Origin: Streptomyces sp. IMTB 2501
GTDB lineage: Bacteria; Actinomycetota; Actinomycetes; Streptomycetales; Streptomycetaceae
NCBI RefSeq assembly: GCF_001953885.1
Contig: NZ_MQUS01000031.1
Coordinates: 52,997-116,996, forward strand
Direction of reading: 5' to 3'
Length of the DNA stretch: 64,000 bases
Within the stretch, counting starts at the first letter, position 1. Every line of letters begins with the position of its first letter. Of this stretch, positions 1 through 9,093 are shown piece after piece. The notes under the pieces were generated by a model, which saw only the letters and a list, made by a program, of their open reading frames with translations, was not told the origin of the DNA and made no database searches. The translations under genes and the position numbers were made by a program.

Positions 1-1
1 C

Positions 2-799
2 TCGCCGATCCCGGTCGTGCGCACCCACCTCGGGCACGCGCTGGCCTCCGAGTGGACGAAGATCAAGTCGGTGCGGTCGACGGTGTGGACGCTCGGCGTC
101 TTCGTCGTGCTCGTCCTCGGCATCGGCCTGATGGCGGCCTCGGTGGTCAAGGCCCACTCCGGGTCGGAGAGCATGTCGAACCAGACCCCGCTCCAGCTCG
201 GCTTCTTCGGCCTGCTGCTCGGCAGCATGTGCATCATCACGCTCGGCGTGCTGACCACGGCCTCGGAGTACGGCACCGGCATGGTCCGTACGACGATGAC
301 CGCGTGCCCGAGCCGGGCCCGGGTGCTCGCCGCCAAGGCGATCGTGTTCTTCGCCGTCGCCTTCGTCGTCGCCCTGGTCACGTCGGCCCTCGTGGGCATG
401 ATGCAGGCGTCCATGCTCGAAGGCGTCGGCGGTGCCAAGACCCCCTCCGGCAGCGAATGGCTCAAGGCGACCGTCGGGATCAGCCTCTACATCGCGCTGC
501 TCGGGCTGTTCTCACTGCTCATGGGCTCGATCATCCGGCACTCGGCGGGCGCCATCACCATCATGATCGGCGCGGTGCTGGCCCCGCTGGTGATCGCGCT
601 GTTCATGGGCGGGCAGTCGCTGGAGAAGGTACGCCAGTGGCTGCTGGAGTACTCGATCCCGAGCCAGATGAGCGTCTTCTACGACAACTCCCTGAGCACC
701 TCCGGCCCCACGGGCTGGGACCCGCTGTGGATCATGCTGGGTCTCTCGGCGGCCGCGTTCGCCGGTGCCTACGCGCTGCTGCAGAAGCGGGACGTGTAG
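2..799 (+). CDS. ABC transporter permease, 5' end outside window
   Basis: Membrane permease of an ABC-2 type transporter. The reading frame is open from the left edge of the window, and the first in-window GTG (17) lies inside a conserved-looking stretch, so the true start is probably upstream. About six hydrophobic segments are visible: a first one directly after the motif SEWTKIKSVRSTVWTLG, others around residues 65-85, 105-130, 150-170, 175-200 and a last one before the C-terminal LLQKRDV. The ATPase partner presumably lies to the left, outside the window. The substrate cannot be read from the sequence. ABC-2 permease assignment is secure; the role (export) is inference. Confidence 0.8.
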   Translation, partial: SPIPVVRTHLGHALASEWTKIKSVRSTVWTLGVFVVLVLGIGLMAASVVKAHSGSESMSNQTPLQLGFFGLLLGSMCIITLGVLTTASEYGTGMVRTTMTACPSRARVLAAKAIVFFAVAFVVALVTSALVGMMQASMLEGVGGAKTPSGSEWLKATVGISLYIALLGLFSLLMGSIIRHSAGAITIMIGAVLAPLVIALFMGGQSLEKVRQWLLEYSIPSQMSVFYDNSLSTSGPTGWDPLWIMLGLSAAAFAGAYALLQKRDV

Positions 800-819
800 C
801 TCAACAGCCTCGGCCGGCT

Positions 820-1152
820 CTAGGACTTCGGCGCGTTACGGGACCGCTGCACCCGCGTGGTGCGGCGGTCCTTCGCGTTCCAGCAGGACTTGTGCCAGTG
901 GCGGCGGTCGTCCACGCCCGCGAACTCCGGCCAGGCCACCACGTGCGGGACACCGGAGGGGATCAGCTGGTCGCAGCCCGGGCAGCGGTACGTCTTGCCC
1001 TCGGCGCTCGCCCCGGCGACATGGCGCACGCTCCACTCCTCGCCCTGCCAGCTCTCGGTCGACTGCCAGCCGCCGTACCGGCCGGCCGGGTCGTCCTCGG
1101 CGCTCCGGCCCGATGATCCGGCTGCCTTCGGTCGGTTGCGACGCGGGGACAC
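820..1152 (-). CDS. Small zinc-motif protein, unknown function
   Basis: A 110-residue basic protein starting at GTG 1152, preceded by GAGAGG. The central part contains CPGCDQLIPSG followed by HVV, HWH and a later Cys in SCWNAKDRR. This CxxC-H-H-C arrangement suggests one bound zinc. The N-terminus is rich in Arg, Ser and Gly and looks disordered. It reads convergently with the ABC permease, whose stop lies 21 bp away. I recognise the type as a conserved Streptomyces hypothetical protein, sometimes labelled ATP/GTP-binding, but see no nucleotide-binding motif. Function unknown. Confidence 0.7.
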   Translation of the reverse strand: MSPRRNRPKAAGSSGRSAEDDPAGRYGGWQSTESWQGEEWSVRHVAGASAEGKTYRCPGCDQLIPSGVPHVVAWPEFAGVDDRRHWHKSCWNAKDRRTTRVQRSRNAPKS

Positions 1153-1376
1153 GGGACACCTCTCGGGGCTATACAGGAAGCAGGGGCTGCATCCAGCCTA
1201 CGCGCCGCCGAGTGGGGTACGCGTACGGAACCAACCCACACAAGTCCCCCTCCGGGACCAGCCATTCTGCAGACAATCGGCAAATCTCTCCGCCAGGCCG
1301 TGTCCTGGGCACGTGTCAGACGGTTATGCCGGGTGGGGGAGCTCCGAGTCGGAGCCGAGGAAGCAGGAAAAACACG

Positions 1377-2405
1377 ATGTACGTAGGAAGTTTTGTGCTG
1401 GGCGCCCAGTTCCCGGGCCAGGGCCCCGGGGAGGCCCTGCACCGGACGGTGCGCTCGGCGGAGGTCGCCGAGGAAGCCGGGCTGGACTCAGTATGGCTGG
1501 CCGAGCACCACTTCGTGCCGTACGGCACATGCCCGTCCGCGGTCACCCTGGCCGCGTTACTGCTCGGCCGTACCCGCCGCATCCGCGTCGGCACGGCGGT
1601 CAGCGTACTGCCCACCGCCCACCCGGTCGCCCTCGGCGAACAGGCCGCGCTGCTGCACCTGACGAGCGGCGGACGGTTCACGCTGGGCGTGGGCCGCGGC
1701 GGCCCCTGGGTCGACCTGGAGGTCTTCGGCACGGGCCTCGCGGCGTACGAACAGGGGTTCCCGGAGTCGCTCGATCTGCTGCTGCGCTGGCTGCGCGAGC
1801 CGTCCGTGGCGGCCGACGGCGAGCGGTTCTCCTTCCGTGAGGTGCCGGTCGTACCCCGCCCGTCGGAGTCGCTGACCGAGACCCCGGGACCCGAGGTCGT
1901 CGTCGCCTGCACCTCCCCGTCGAGCGTACGGCTGGCCGCCGAACGCGGGCTGCCGATGCTGCTCGGCATGCACGTCGGGGACGAGGAGAAGGCCGAGATG
2001 GTCGCCCTGTGGCGGCACTGCGCCCGCGCGGCCGGACGGCCGGCCGAGGAGATCGCGGGCGCCGCGCATGTCTCGGCCGGCGTGTGCCAGCTCGCGGACC
2101 GGCGCACGGACGCGGCGGAGACGCTGCTGAAGGCGATGCCGGGCTGGCTGAAGCAGGGCCTGGAGGCGCATGTGACGGTCGACGGCCGGGCGCGCGCCAT
2201 GCGCGATCCGTACGCCTACACCGAACTGCTCTGCGGCCTGCACCCGGTCGGCACCCCACGACTCGCCGTCGACCGGCTCGCGGCCACGTCCGAGCGCACC
2301 GGTATCTCCCGCTTCGCCCTGCTCGTGGAGGGCTCGGGCGACCTGGCCGCGACGGAGGAGAACCTACGGCGCCTCGGCACCGAGGTGCTGCCCCAGCTGC
2401 GCTGA
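1377..2405 (+). CDS. LLM-class flavin-dependent oxidoreductase (luciferase-like)
   Basis: A 342-residue luciferase-like monooxygenase, cytosolic, expected to use reduced FMN or F420. Typical signatures are present: SVWLAEHHF near residue 40, IRVGTAVSVLPTAHPV near residues 75-90, and GRFTLGVGRGGPW around residue 110. The length fits the family. The ATG at 1377 is preceded by the purine-rich AGGAAGCAGGAAAA; longer upstream in-frame reading is low-complexity and was rejected. It ends just before a hairpin at 2443-2491. The substrate is unknown. It appears monocistronic. Confidence 0.85.
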   Translation: MYVGSFVLGAQFPGQGPGEALHRTVRSAEVAEEAGLDSVWLAEHHFVPYGTCPSAVTLAALLLGRTRRIRVGTAVSVLPTAHPVALGEQAALLHLTSGGRFTLGVGRGGPWVDLEVFGTGLAAYEQGFPESLDLLLRWLREPSVAADGERFSFREVPVVPRPSESLTETPGPEVVVACTSPSSVRLAAERGLPMLLGMHVGDEEKAEMVALWRHCARAAGRPAEEIAGAAHVSAGVCQLADRRTDAAETLLKAMPGWLKQGLEAHVTVDGRARAMRDPYAYTELLCGLHPVGTPRLAVDRLAATSERTGISRFALLVEGSGDLAATEENLRRLGTEVLPQLR

Positions 2406-2442
2406 GCGCGCCCTCAACTCCCGGGCCGCCCAGGGCCCCAGT

Positions 2443-2491
2443 GCTTGCCGCCCCAGTGGTGAATGCACCTCCCGCGGGTGGAGCGGCAAGC
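2443..2491. terminator. Probable bidirectional terminator between convergent genes
   Basis: GCTTGCCGC at 2443-2451 is the reverse complement of GCGGCAAGC at 2483-2491. The 31-nt loop contains further GC dyad symmetry. It lies between the stops of the monooxygenase (2405) and the convergent gene (2529). It has no T-tract, which is usual for Streptomyces. Confidence 0.5.
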
Positions 2492-2528
2492 GAGCGGCTC
2501 ACTGTCTGCGCCGTGCCGGTTCTGCCCG

Positions 2529-2921
2529 TCAGCAGTCCCGAAGCTCCGGCGACTGGTTCAGCAGCTGGCTGCGCACCGAGGTGAAGCGGGCCAGCGTCTC
2601 GTCCGCCGAGGAGTCCGGCGGGAACACCGCCACCCGGTGGCAGTTCTGGAAGGCCAGCCGCACACCGAAGTGCCGCTGCAGGGCGCCGCGGATGGCGTCA
2701 CTCGCGAGCGCGCGCAGCAGCTGACCGCGTGCCTGCTCGTCCGCCGGGGGCGTCTGGTTGTCGGCGAACGCTCCGCCGTCGACCTTCAGCTGGGCCACCA
2801 GGGAGCTGATCATCTCCCATGCGTAGGGCAGGGAGGTCCGGACGCAGTCGACGAATGCTGCTTCGTCGACCTCGCCTCGCTCGGCCTGTTCGAGTAGGGC
2901 CGGTGAGACGTCGAGCGACAT
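2529..2921 (-). CDS. SCO5389 family protein
   Basis: A 130-residue, acidic, soluble protein. I recognise the sequence type (MSLDVSPALLEQAERGEVD, then VRTSLPYAWEMISSLV) as the conserved Streptomyces SCO5389 family of unknown function. No catalytic motif is visible; it is mainly helical, with a C-terminal FTSVRSQLLNQSPELRDC. It is divergently oriented from nucS, sharing a 276-bp intergenic region that must hold both promoters. ATG 2921 follows the minus-strand leader AGAGGAGAACCC, a good ribosome binding site. Confidence 0.8.
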   Translation of the reverse strand: MSLDVSPALLEQAERGEVDEAAFVDCVRTSLPYAWEMISSLVAQLKVDGGAFADNQTPPADEQARGQLLRALASDAIRGALQRHFGVRLAFQNCHRVAVFPPDSSADETLARFTSVRSQLLNQSPELRDC

Positions 2922-3197
2922 GGGTTCTCCTCTCGCACCCCCGAAGAGCAGGGGTTGCCGGACAGGTCAGGGAGTTCGCGATATCGAACACGCTCAGTAC
3001 ATATGCGGCGACCTCCCGTTCCCTACGGTAGGCAACCGTCGGTGACCACACCAGCAGAATGCGTATATGGAACGGTCCCGTTACGGGCACAATCGGCCAG
3101 GGATGAACAAGAGTTTCCAGGGACAATTGGGGCGATACACAGGGAGCGCGATGGGCGAATCGCGTGCACCGGCGCGCGTCGAGTAGCGTTGCCGACC

Positions 3198-3869
3198 ATG
3201 CGTCTCGTCATTGCCCGGTGCTCGGTCGACTACGCCGGCCGGCTCACCGCCCACCTGCCCTCGGCGCCCCGCCTGATCCTGGTCAAGGCGGACGGCAGCG
3301 TCTCCATCCACGCCGATGACCGGGCCTACAAGCCCCTCAACTGGATGTCGCCGCCCTGCACGCTGAAGGAGGGGACCGGCGATGACAAGGGTGTCTGGAC
3401 CGTCGTCAACAAGACGGGCGAGAAACTGATCATCACGATGGAGGAGATCCTCCACGATTCCTCGCACGAACTCGGCGTGGACCCGGGTCTGATCAAGGAC
3501 GGCGTGGAAGCGCACCTGCAGGAGCTGCTCGCCGATCGCATCGAGACCCTTGGCGAGGGGTACACGCTCATCCGCCGCGAGTACATGACGGCCATCGGCC
3601 CGGTGGACATCCTGTGCCGGGACGCGGACGGCCAGACGGTCGCTGTCGAGATCAAGCGCCGGGGCGAGATCGACGGTGTGGAGCAACTCACCCGCTATCT
3701 GGAGCTGTTGAACCGCGACCCGCATCTGGCACCGGTCCGTGGCGTCTTCGCCGCGCAGGAGATCAAGCCCCAGGCCCGCGTCCTCGCCACCGACCGCGGC
3801 ATCAACTGCCAGATCCTCGACTACGACGCCCTCCGCGGCATCCAGGACGACAAGCTCCGCTTGTTCTGA
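3198..3869 (+). CDS. nucS: Endonuclease NucS (EndoMS-type mismatch repair nuclease)
   Basis: A 223-residue homologue of NucS/EndoMS, the nuclease behind non-canonical mismatch repair in Actinobacteria that lack MutS/MutL. The N-terminal beta domain begins MRLVIARCSVDYAGRL. The C-terminal nuclease domain carries VDILCRDADG followed by VAVEIKRRGEID, the D...ExK core of the RecB-like fold. The extreme C-terminus is DDKLRLF, which matches the sliding-clamp-binding tail known for this family. The ATG at 3198 starts the conserved sequence; a longer in-frame ORF from 2955 is mostly promoter DNA. Convergent with the NTPase gene at 3940, with a hairpin between them. Confidence 0.95.
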   Translation: MRLVIARCSVDYAGRLTAHLPSAPRLILVKADGSVSIHADDRAYKPLNWMSPPCTLKEGTGDDKGVWTVVNKTGEKLIITMEEILHDSSHELGVDPGLIKDGVEAHLQELLADRIETLGEGYTLIRREYMTAIGPVDILCRDADGQTVAVEIKRRGEIDGVEQLTRYLELLNRDPHLAPVRGVFAAQEIKPQARVLATDRGINCQILDYDALRGIQDDKLRLF

Positions 3870-3896
3870 GCGGTTTCCCGTCCTGCCTCGCTTTCC

Positions 3897-3931
3897 GGGG
3901 TGACGGCACTCGGGCCGAGCACCGTCACCCC
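3897..3931. terminator. Hairpin terminator between nucS and convergent NTPase gene
   Basis: GGGGTGACGG at 3897-3906 pairs perfectly with CCGTCACCCC at 3922-3931. The intervening CTCGGGCCGAG is itself self-complementary, so a long GC-rich hairpin can form. It lies between the nucS stop (3869) and the stop at 3940 and could serve both strands. Confidence 0.65.
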
Positions 3932-3939
3932 GCAAGTAG

Positions 3940-6372
3940 TCACATCACCGAGCCCGGAGACTTCGACGCGCTCCCCGACGTCTGCGGCGTCGTCGGTCCG
4001 CTTGCCGAGTTCGTCGTGGTCGGGGTCGTGCTCGTCTTGGTCGGAGGGGGCGGCGAGGTGGGCGTGGTGGGCGATCCGCTGGGCGAGGTCGGCGTCGGCG
4101 AGGTCGTCGGCGTCGGTGAACCCGGCTTGGTCGTATGGGACTTGGACGGCGTCGGAGACGTGTCTCCCCCGCCGCCCGTGCTCCGGGTGCCGCTCGGGTC
4201 TGCCGAAGGAGTCGTGGCCGGGCCCGACGGCGTCGGGGCGTCCGTCGTGCCGTACGTACCGCCGGGGCCCGGATGCGCCGGGCGGCCGTGGGCCGGGGCC
4301 GAACCGGTGCCCGCCGCCGGGTCCTTCTTCGGGTCCGCGCCGAGGCTGCCGTCGCCCGTGCCCTGGCTCGCCGACGGATTGACGTCGACCTTGCCGGCCG
4401 GGTTCTTGTCGGCGTTCTCGTTGGAGGTCATGCCGAGCGTGACGACCGTACCGAGCACGGCGGCGAGCAGCGCGCCGGAGCCGACCGCCACGAGGTTGCG
4501 GCGGGCCAGCCGCCTCAGGCCCGCGCCGCGCGTCGTGGCGGCGGGGAGCCGCTGGGTGACCAGGGGCTCGCCGAGGGGCACGTACGGCGGCGGCGCCGAC
4601 TCCTCGTACCGAATCTCCGGCGGCTCCTCCCCCGCCGTCGCCGCGATGCCGGGCACCTCCCCGGAGCGGTCGGCGACCAGCGCGAGGGCACGGCGCCCGG
4701 CGACGGTGCCGCGCTTGTCGGCGAGCGCGCCGCGCAGCCCGATGGACGCCTCCAGTTCGGCGCGAGCCCGGTCGAGCTGTCCCGCGCACAGCGCGAGCAC
4801 GCCCAACTCATGGTGGAAGTAGGCCTGTTCGTGCACCTCGCCGGAGAGCCGGGAGGCCTCCGCGCCGGAGCGCAGGGCCCGTTCCCAGGCGCTCCGGTGC
4901 AGCCCGGCCGCGAAGGCGGGCGCGGCCGTACGGGCGAGCCGTACCGCGTGGCTCGTCTCCCCCTCGGCGGACGGAACGGTCTGCGGGACGATCGCGGCGA
5001 GCGCGGCCAGCACCGCGTCGGCCTCCGCGCACACCCGCTCGGGGGTGACCGAGGGATGCCCGGACCACCACGCGTAGTGGTCGGCGGCGGCCAGTGCCTG
5101 GGCGTCTGCGTCAGCGGCGTACCCGGCGGCCTCCAGCTGGGTCTGCACACCGGCGGCGAGGCGATAGCGGGCGCCGACCGGGGAGACCAGTCCGCAGCCC
5201 GCCAGCTCACCGAGGGCGGCGTCGGCGTGCGTGTCGCCGATCAGCGCCGGCAGATGCGCCTGGTGCGGCACCTCGCCGCCGAGGGCGACGGCGAAGCGCA
5301 GGGTGGCGCGGGCGGAGGCGCTGAGCCGGGAGGCGAGCAGCGGGGCGGGCGCGGCGGCCTCGCCGAGGGAGGGCAGCGGGGCCTGGTCCGCCGGCTCCAG
5401 GGCCGGCTCGGCCGGTTCGCGTACGTCCTCGAAGACGCCGTACTCGTCCACGGCCCCCGCGCCGGCCCGCAGTTCGTCCCGCTGCCTGAGCAGCGCGCCG
5501 GCCTGGACGAAGCGCAGCGGCAGCCCCTCGGACTCGAACCACAGATCGCCGGCCCAGTTGGCCTCCTCCTCGGTGAGGACACGGCCGATGGTCCGCTCCA
5601 GGATCTCCGCACCGGCGGCGCGGTCGAGACCGCCGAGGAAGACCTCCTCGACCGCGGACTCGGCAGACGGCGCGGGCACGTCGGGGGTGGCGCCGATCAG
5701 GAACGCGCACTCGGGGGTGGCGTCGAGCAGTTCGTCGAGGGCGGAGCCGCCGAACTCGATGTCGTCCAGGACGACGACCGCGCCGATCTCGCGGACGAGG
5801 GCAAGCAGCTCGTCCGGTTCGGGGTGGTGGCGCGGGGCGTCGTAGACGGCGTGGAAGAGGTCGTCCAGGAGGTCGGCGGTGGTGCGGTGGAAGCCGGTGA
5901 GCCGGACCACGCCGTCGGGGGCGAGGTCCTGGCAGTCCTCGGCGACGAGGTCCAGCAGGGCGGTGCGGCCGGAGCCGCCGGGGCCGGTGAGCCGGACGGT
6001 GCGGCCGCGGGCCAGCAGCCGGACCAGACGCTCGCGTTCGTCCTGCCGTTCCAGCAGGGAGGGCGCCGGCTGGGCGGGGCCGGGCGGCACGGGCGGCCGG
6101 GCGGCACGCTCGGTCTCGGCACGCTCGGCGGCGCTTCGTTTGCGGGGCCCTTCCGGCCGCTGGGCCGGCGGGCAGAGCTCTATCTCGCTGCCGTCGACGG
6201 GGTTGACGGTCAGCAGCAGGTCGCCGGTGACGAGTTGCGCCGTACGGGCGAGCGCGGGCGTGCTCTGACCGAAGTCGGAGGTGAGGGATTCCCGGGGCGG
6301 GCGGCGGCTGTGCGCCTGGCCGTGCTCCTCGGGTCCCGGGTTGATCGGGTCCAAGGGTTCCATGCGTTCCAT
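3940..6372 (-). CDS. Membrane-anchored P-loop NTPase (NB-ARC/STAND-like) with Pro/Thr-rich tail
   Basis: An 810-residue protein. A disordered N-terminus leads to a P-loop, LTGPGGSGRTALLD (Walker A, residues about 128-141), and a Walker-B-like VVVLDDIEF near residue 197, then a helical region with TPR-like repeats (AYFHHELGVLALCAGQLDRA). About residue 690 there is one hydrophobic segment (LVAVGSGALLAAVLGTVVTL), followed by a long Ser/Thr/Pro-rich tail to the C-terminus. This suggests a cytoplasmic ATPase tethered to the membrane with an outside, possibly glycosylated, tail. ATG 6372 is chosen because GGGGGG precedes it; the frame stays open to 6813 but that part is low-complexity. Related to signalling ATPases; the exact role is unknown. 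Confidence 0.75.
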   Translation of the reverse strand: MERMEPLDPINPGPEEHGQAHSRRPPRESLTSDFGQSTPALARTAQLVTGDLLLTVNPVDGSEIELCPPAQRPEGPRKRSAAERAETERAARPPVPPGPAQPAPSLLERQDERERLVRLLARGRTVRLTGPGGSGRTALLDLVAEDCQDLAPDGVVRLTGFHRTTADLLDDLFHAVYDAPRHHPEPDELLALVREIGAVVVLDDIEFGGSALDELLDATPECAFLIGATPDVPAPSAESAVEEVFLGGLDRAAGAEILERTIGRVLTEEEANWAGDLWFESEGLPLRFVQAGALLRQRDELRAGAGAVDEYGVFEDVREPAEPALEPADQAPLPSLGEAAAPAPLLASRLSASARATLRFAVALGGEVPHQAHLPALIGDTHADAALGELAGCGLVSPVGARYRLAAGVQTQLEAAGYAADADAQALAAADHYAWWSGHPSVTPERVCAEADAVLAALAAIVPQTVPSAEGETSHAVRLARTAAPAFAAGLHRSAWERALRSGAEASRLSGEVHEQAYFHHELGVLALCAGQLDRARAELEASIGLRGALADKRGTVAGRRALALVADRSGEVPGIAATAGEEPPEIRYEESAPPPYVPLGEPLVTQRLPAATTRGAGLRRLARRNLVAVGSGALLAAVLGTVVTLGMTSNENADKNPAGKVDVNPSASQGTGDGSLGADPKKDPAAGTGSAPAHGRPAHPGPGGTYGTTDAPTPSGPATTPSADPSGTRSTGGGGDTSPTPSKSHTTKPGSPTPTTSPTPTSPSGSPTTPTSPPPPTKTSTTPTTTNSASGPTTPQTSGSASKSPGSVM

Positions 6373-6664
6373 GGGTTCAGCCCCCCAAAAGCGTTGTGTG
6401 CCCGTGATTCCGGCCCCTCCCGGCCTTGTCGCACACCGCGCTGTCGCTTCTGGTCCGGGCCCGCTCGGTCGAGGGTTGCGAGGCGGCGGGCGACCGAACC
6501 CTAAACCTTCGCTCAGTATCTCCGACAGGGCGGGGTGCCGCGCGGTCCGAGACGTCACAGTCCGGTGAGGATTGCCCCCGACGTGCGCTTCGGCGGCTGC
6601 GTCCGGTTCTCCCCCGTCGCGCGTGTCCCCCGGGCCACCGCCCGCGCACCGGCCGCTCGCCGGG

Positions 6665-6988
6665 TCAGGCCCGGGGCAGCGGTTCGACCCCGATGCCGCC
6701 CTCGATGGCGAGGATGCGGTGCAGCCGGGTGGCCACCAGCAGGCGCTGCATCTGCGGCGGGACACCGCGCAGCACCAGACGGCGACCGCAGCGGCCGGCC
6801 CGCCGATGGGCACCCATGATCACCCCGAGTCCGGTGGCGTCCCAGGAGTCCAGTTCGGACAGGTCGAGCACCAGGTCGCCGACTCCGGTGTCGACGGCCG
6901 AGTGCAGGGCCGTACGGGCGTCCGCCGCGCTGCGGACGTCGAGGCGGCCCCCGACGACCAGCTCGGCATGGTCGCCCCTGATGTGCAT
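6665..6988 (-). CDS. STAS domain protein (anti-sigma factor antagonist-like)
   Basis: A 107-residue single STAS domain. The motif DLSELDSWDATGLGVIMGAHRRA is the region in which SpoIIAA-type antagonists carry the phosphorylatable residue (DSSGLG); here it is DATGLG, so Thr replaces Ser. Such proteins release sigma factors by binding anti-sigma kinases. Start ATG 6988 follows CGGGGAGCGCAT; an upstream GTG at 7048 would add 20 residues and cannot be excluded. Its anti-sigma partner is not adjacent; the next gene downstream is the membrane NTPase. The nearly standalone position is common in Streptomyces. Confidence 0.8.
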   Translation of the reverse strand: MHIRGDHAELVVGGRLDVRSAADARTALHSAVDTGVGDLVLDLSELDSWDATGLGVIMGAHRRAGRCGRRLVLRGVPPQMQRLLVATRLHRILAIEGGIGVEPLPRA

Positions 6989-7212
6989 ATGCGCTCCCCG
7001 TTGAGTGCGGTTGGCGTACTCGGTGACGATGGTGACGATGCTGTGCACCGTCTGACTGCGTGAGTGGTGGTGCGGTTGCTGCTTGTAAGCGAACCGATAC
7101 CGAATTCACCCCGGGGAGTGATGTTCCCGGGGTGAATGTCCGGCGTGTGCGCGTACGGGTGGGTCTCGCTGGGGCGTGCTGATGGTTCTCGGTACGGCGT
7201 ACTGACGAAATC

Positions 7213-8061
7213 TCAGTACGCGTAAAAGCCCTGCCCGCTCTTGCGGCCGATGTCACCGGCATCCACCATCCGGCGCATCAGCTCCGGCGGCGCGAACTTC
7301 TCGTCCTGGGACTCGGTGTAGATGTTGCTGGTGGCGTGCAGCAGGATGTCGACGCCGGTGAGGTCGGCGGTGGCGAGCGGGCCCATGGCGTGGCCGAAGC
7401 CCAGCTTGCAGGCGAGGTCGATGTCCTCGGCGGTGGCGACACCGGACTCGTAGAGCTTGGTCGCCTCCACCACGAGGGCGGAGATCAGCCGGGTGGTCAC
7501 GAACCCGGCCACGTCCCGGTTGACGACGATGCAGGTCTTGCCGACGGACTCGGCGAACTCCCGTGCGGTGGCGAGGGCTTCGTCGCTGGTCTTGTAGCCG
7601 CGGACCAGCTCGACGAGCTGCATCATCGGCACCGGCGAGAAGAAGTGGACGCCGACGACCCGCTCGGGGTGCTCGGTGGCGGCCGCGATCTTGGTGATCG
7701 GGATGGCGGAGGTGTTGGAGGCGAGCACGGTGTCCGGGCGCACGATCTTGTCGAGGGCGCGGAAGATCTCGTGTTTCACTTCCAGCTTCTCGAAGACGGC
7801 CTCCACGACGATGTCGGCGTCGGCGGCGGCGTCCAGGTCGGTGGTCGCGGTGATACGGGCCAGGGCGGTGTCGGCGTCGTGCGCCTCCATCTTCCCCTTG
7901 CTCACGAACTTGTCGTATGAGGCCCTGATACCGTCGGTGCCACGCTTCAGTGCCTCGTCGGTGACGTCGCGCAGAACGACGTCCCAGCCCGCCTGCGCGG
8001 CGACCTGAGCGATCCCGGACCCCATGAGACCGGCCCCGATGACGGCAAGCTTCCGTGCCAC
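7213..8061 (-). CDS. 3-hydroxybutyryl-CoA dehydrogenase
   Basis: A 282-residue NAD(P)-dependent enzyme that interconverts acetoacetyl-CoA and 3-hydroxybutyryl-CoA in short-chain fatty acid, butyrate or ethylmalonyl-CoA metabolism. The Rossmann glycine motif is LAVIGAGLMGSGIAQVAA at the N-terminus. The catalytic region carries SNTSAIPITKIA and GVHFFSPVPMMQLVELV, with the family's His in the latter. The C-terminal part has GFVTTRLISALVVEA and GPLATADLTGVDI. GTG 8061 is preceded by GAGGGAGTCGTCA and gives the usual length; the frame upstream to 8109 is unlikely. A TetR gene lies upstream on the same strand. Confidence 0.92.
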   Translation of the reverse strand: MARKLAVIGAGLMGSGIAQVAAQAGWDVVLRDVTDEALKRGTDGIRASYDKFVSKGKMEAHDADTALARITATTDLDAAADADIVVEAVFEKLEVKHEIFRALDKIVRPDTVLASNTSAIPITKIAAATEHPERVVGVHFFSPVPMMQLVELVRGYKTSDEALATAREFAESVGKTCIVVNRDVAGFVTTRLISALVVEATKLYESGVATAEDIDLACKLGFGHAMGPLATADLTGVDILLHATSNIYTESQDEKFAPPELMRRMVDAGDIGRKSGQGFYAY

Positions 8062-8395
8062 TGACGACTCCCTCGAACGCGCTCCAAGTCTGCTTCTCCG
8101 GCGGACCATAGCGCTCCGGAGCCGGTGTGTGAGCGGTTAGTAACGCGTGTCACGGTCTCAGGGGGTGAGACACCGGTCACGTCTCAATTGCCGGACTTGG
8201 CGATCCTCCCACCGGCCGATCCGGCGGGATTCCGGCCGCGATGGCCGGAGCGCCAATACCTCGCGGGTCCACGCTGGTTGGCGCTTCACAGACCGGCCGG
8301 CGCCGAGGTCTCCACGCCCCGTGACCCGCGTGCCCTCGGGTCAGCGCGTTCTTCGCTCCGACGGTGTCGCCGTGAGGCATCCGCCAGCAGCACGC
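8062..8395. other. Intergenic region upstream of 3-hydroxybutyryl-CoA dehydrogenase
   Basis: This 334-bp stretch has no credible gene. It should contain the promoter of the dehydrogenase. Two dyads are visible: the perfect palindrome GTTAGTAAC at 8136-8144 and GTCTCA-GGGGG-TGAGAC at 8155-8171. Either could be an operator, for example for the adjacent TetR protein, but nothing in the sequence decides this. Confidence 0.4.
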
Positions 8396-9037
8396 TCAGG
8401 CCTCCCCTCTGACGGCGTAGTTCAGGACCCGCTCGCTCAACAGGTCCTCGATGTCGTCGAGGAGGGCTAGTACCTCTCGGGACACTTCGCGCGGTTCGCG
8501 GCCCTTGACCATCTCGCGCCCGATGACCGCGGAGACCGTGCTGTGGATCCAGCTGATCTGACCGGCCATCAGATGGGGTAGTTCGTCGCCGTCGGCTGCG
8601 CCGGTCTCCTCGCGCAGGGCCTGTTCCAGGTTGGCCTGGACCTCCTGGGCGATGGCCCAGAGGCGGGAGCGCAGGGCGGGGGCCTCCTCGATGACCTTCA
8701 TGAAGGCCGCGTAGCCGGACAGCAGGCCGACCCGGGGGGAGACCGCCTCGACCTCCTCACGCAGCTCGCGCAGGACGGCGACGGCGGCCGACTCACCCTC
8801 GGGCCGGCCCCGGACCCAGCGGGCGAGGCGGTCGATCATACCGGCGGAGCGGTCGAAGAAGAGGTCCTCCTTGGCCGGGAAGTAGTTGTAGACAGTGTTG
8901 ACGGAGACGTTCGCCGCCTCGGCGATCTCCGCGACCGTCACCGCGTCGAAGCCGCGCCCGACGAACAGCCCCGTGGCGACATCCGAGATGTACTGCCTGG
9001 TCTGCCGCTTCTTCCGCTCCCTGAGCCCCTCTGCCAT
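8396..9037 (-). CDS. TetR family transcriptional regulator
   Basis: A 213-residue TetR-type repressor. The N-terminal helix-turn-helix domain (residues about 10-55) reads TVAEIAEAANVSVNTVYNYF, a textbook recognition helix, followed by PAKEDLFFDRS. The C-terminal ligand domain is all-helical and specific to the gene. ATG 9037 is clear. It is divergent from an ABC exporter gene pair across a 97-bp gap, so it probably represses that transporter and itself. The ligand is unknown but likely a hydrophobic drug-like molecule. Confidence 0.88.
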   Translation of the reverse strand: MAEGLRERKKRQTRQYISDVATGLFVGRGFDAVTVAEIAEAANVSVNTVYNYFPAKEDLFFDRSAGMIDRLARWVRGRPEGESAAVAVLRELREEVEAVSPRVGLLSGYAAFMKVIEEAPALRSRLWAIAQEVQANLEQALREETGAADGDELPHLMAGQISWIHSTVSAVIGREMVKGREPREVSREVLALLDDIEDLLSERVLNYAVRGEA

Positions 9038-9067
9038 GTCCGCATCCTAACTTCGCTGGGTCCACTG

Positions 9068-9093
9068 GAAACTTGGAGCTGGAAGAAACTTGG
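9068..9093. promoter_or_regulatory. Candidate TetR operator: direct repeat GAAACTTGG
   Basis: GAAACTTGG occurs at 9068-9076 and again at 9085-9093, 17 bp apart, in the gap between the divergent TetR and ABC genes. The second copy overlaps TTGGTG, which is 18 bp before GACTCT and could be a -35/-10 pair for the ABC operon. This is inference from position and repetition only. Confidence 0.35.
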
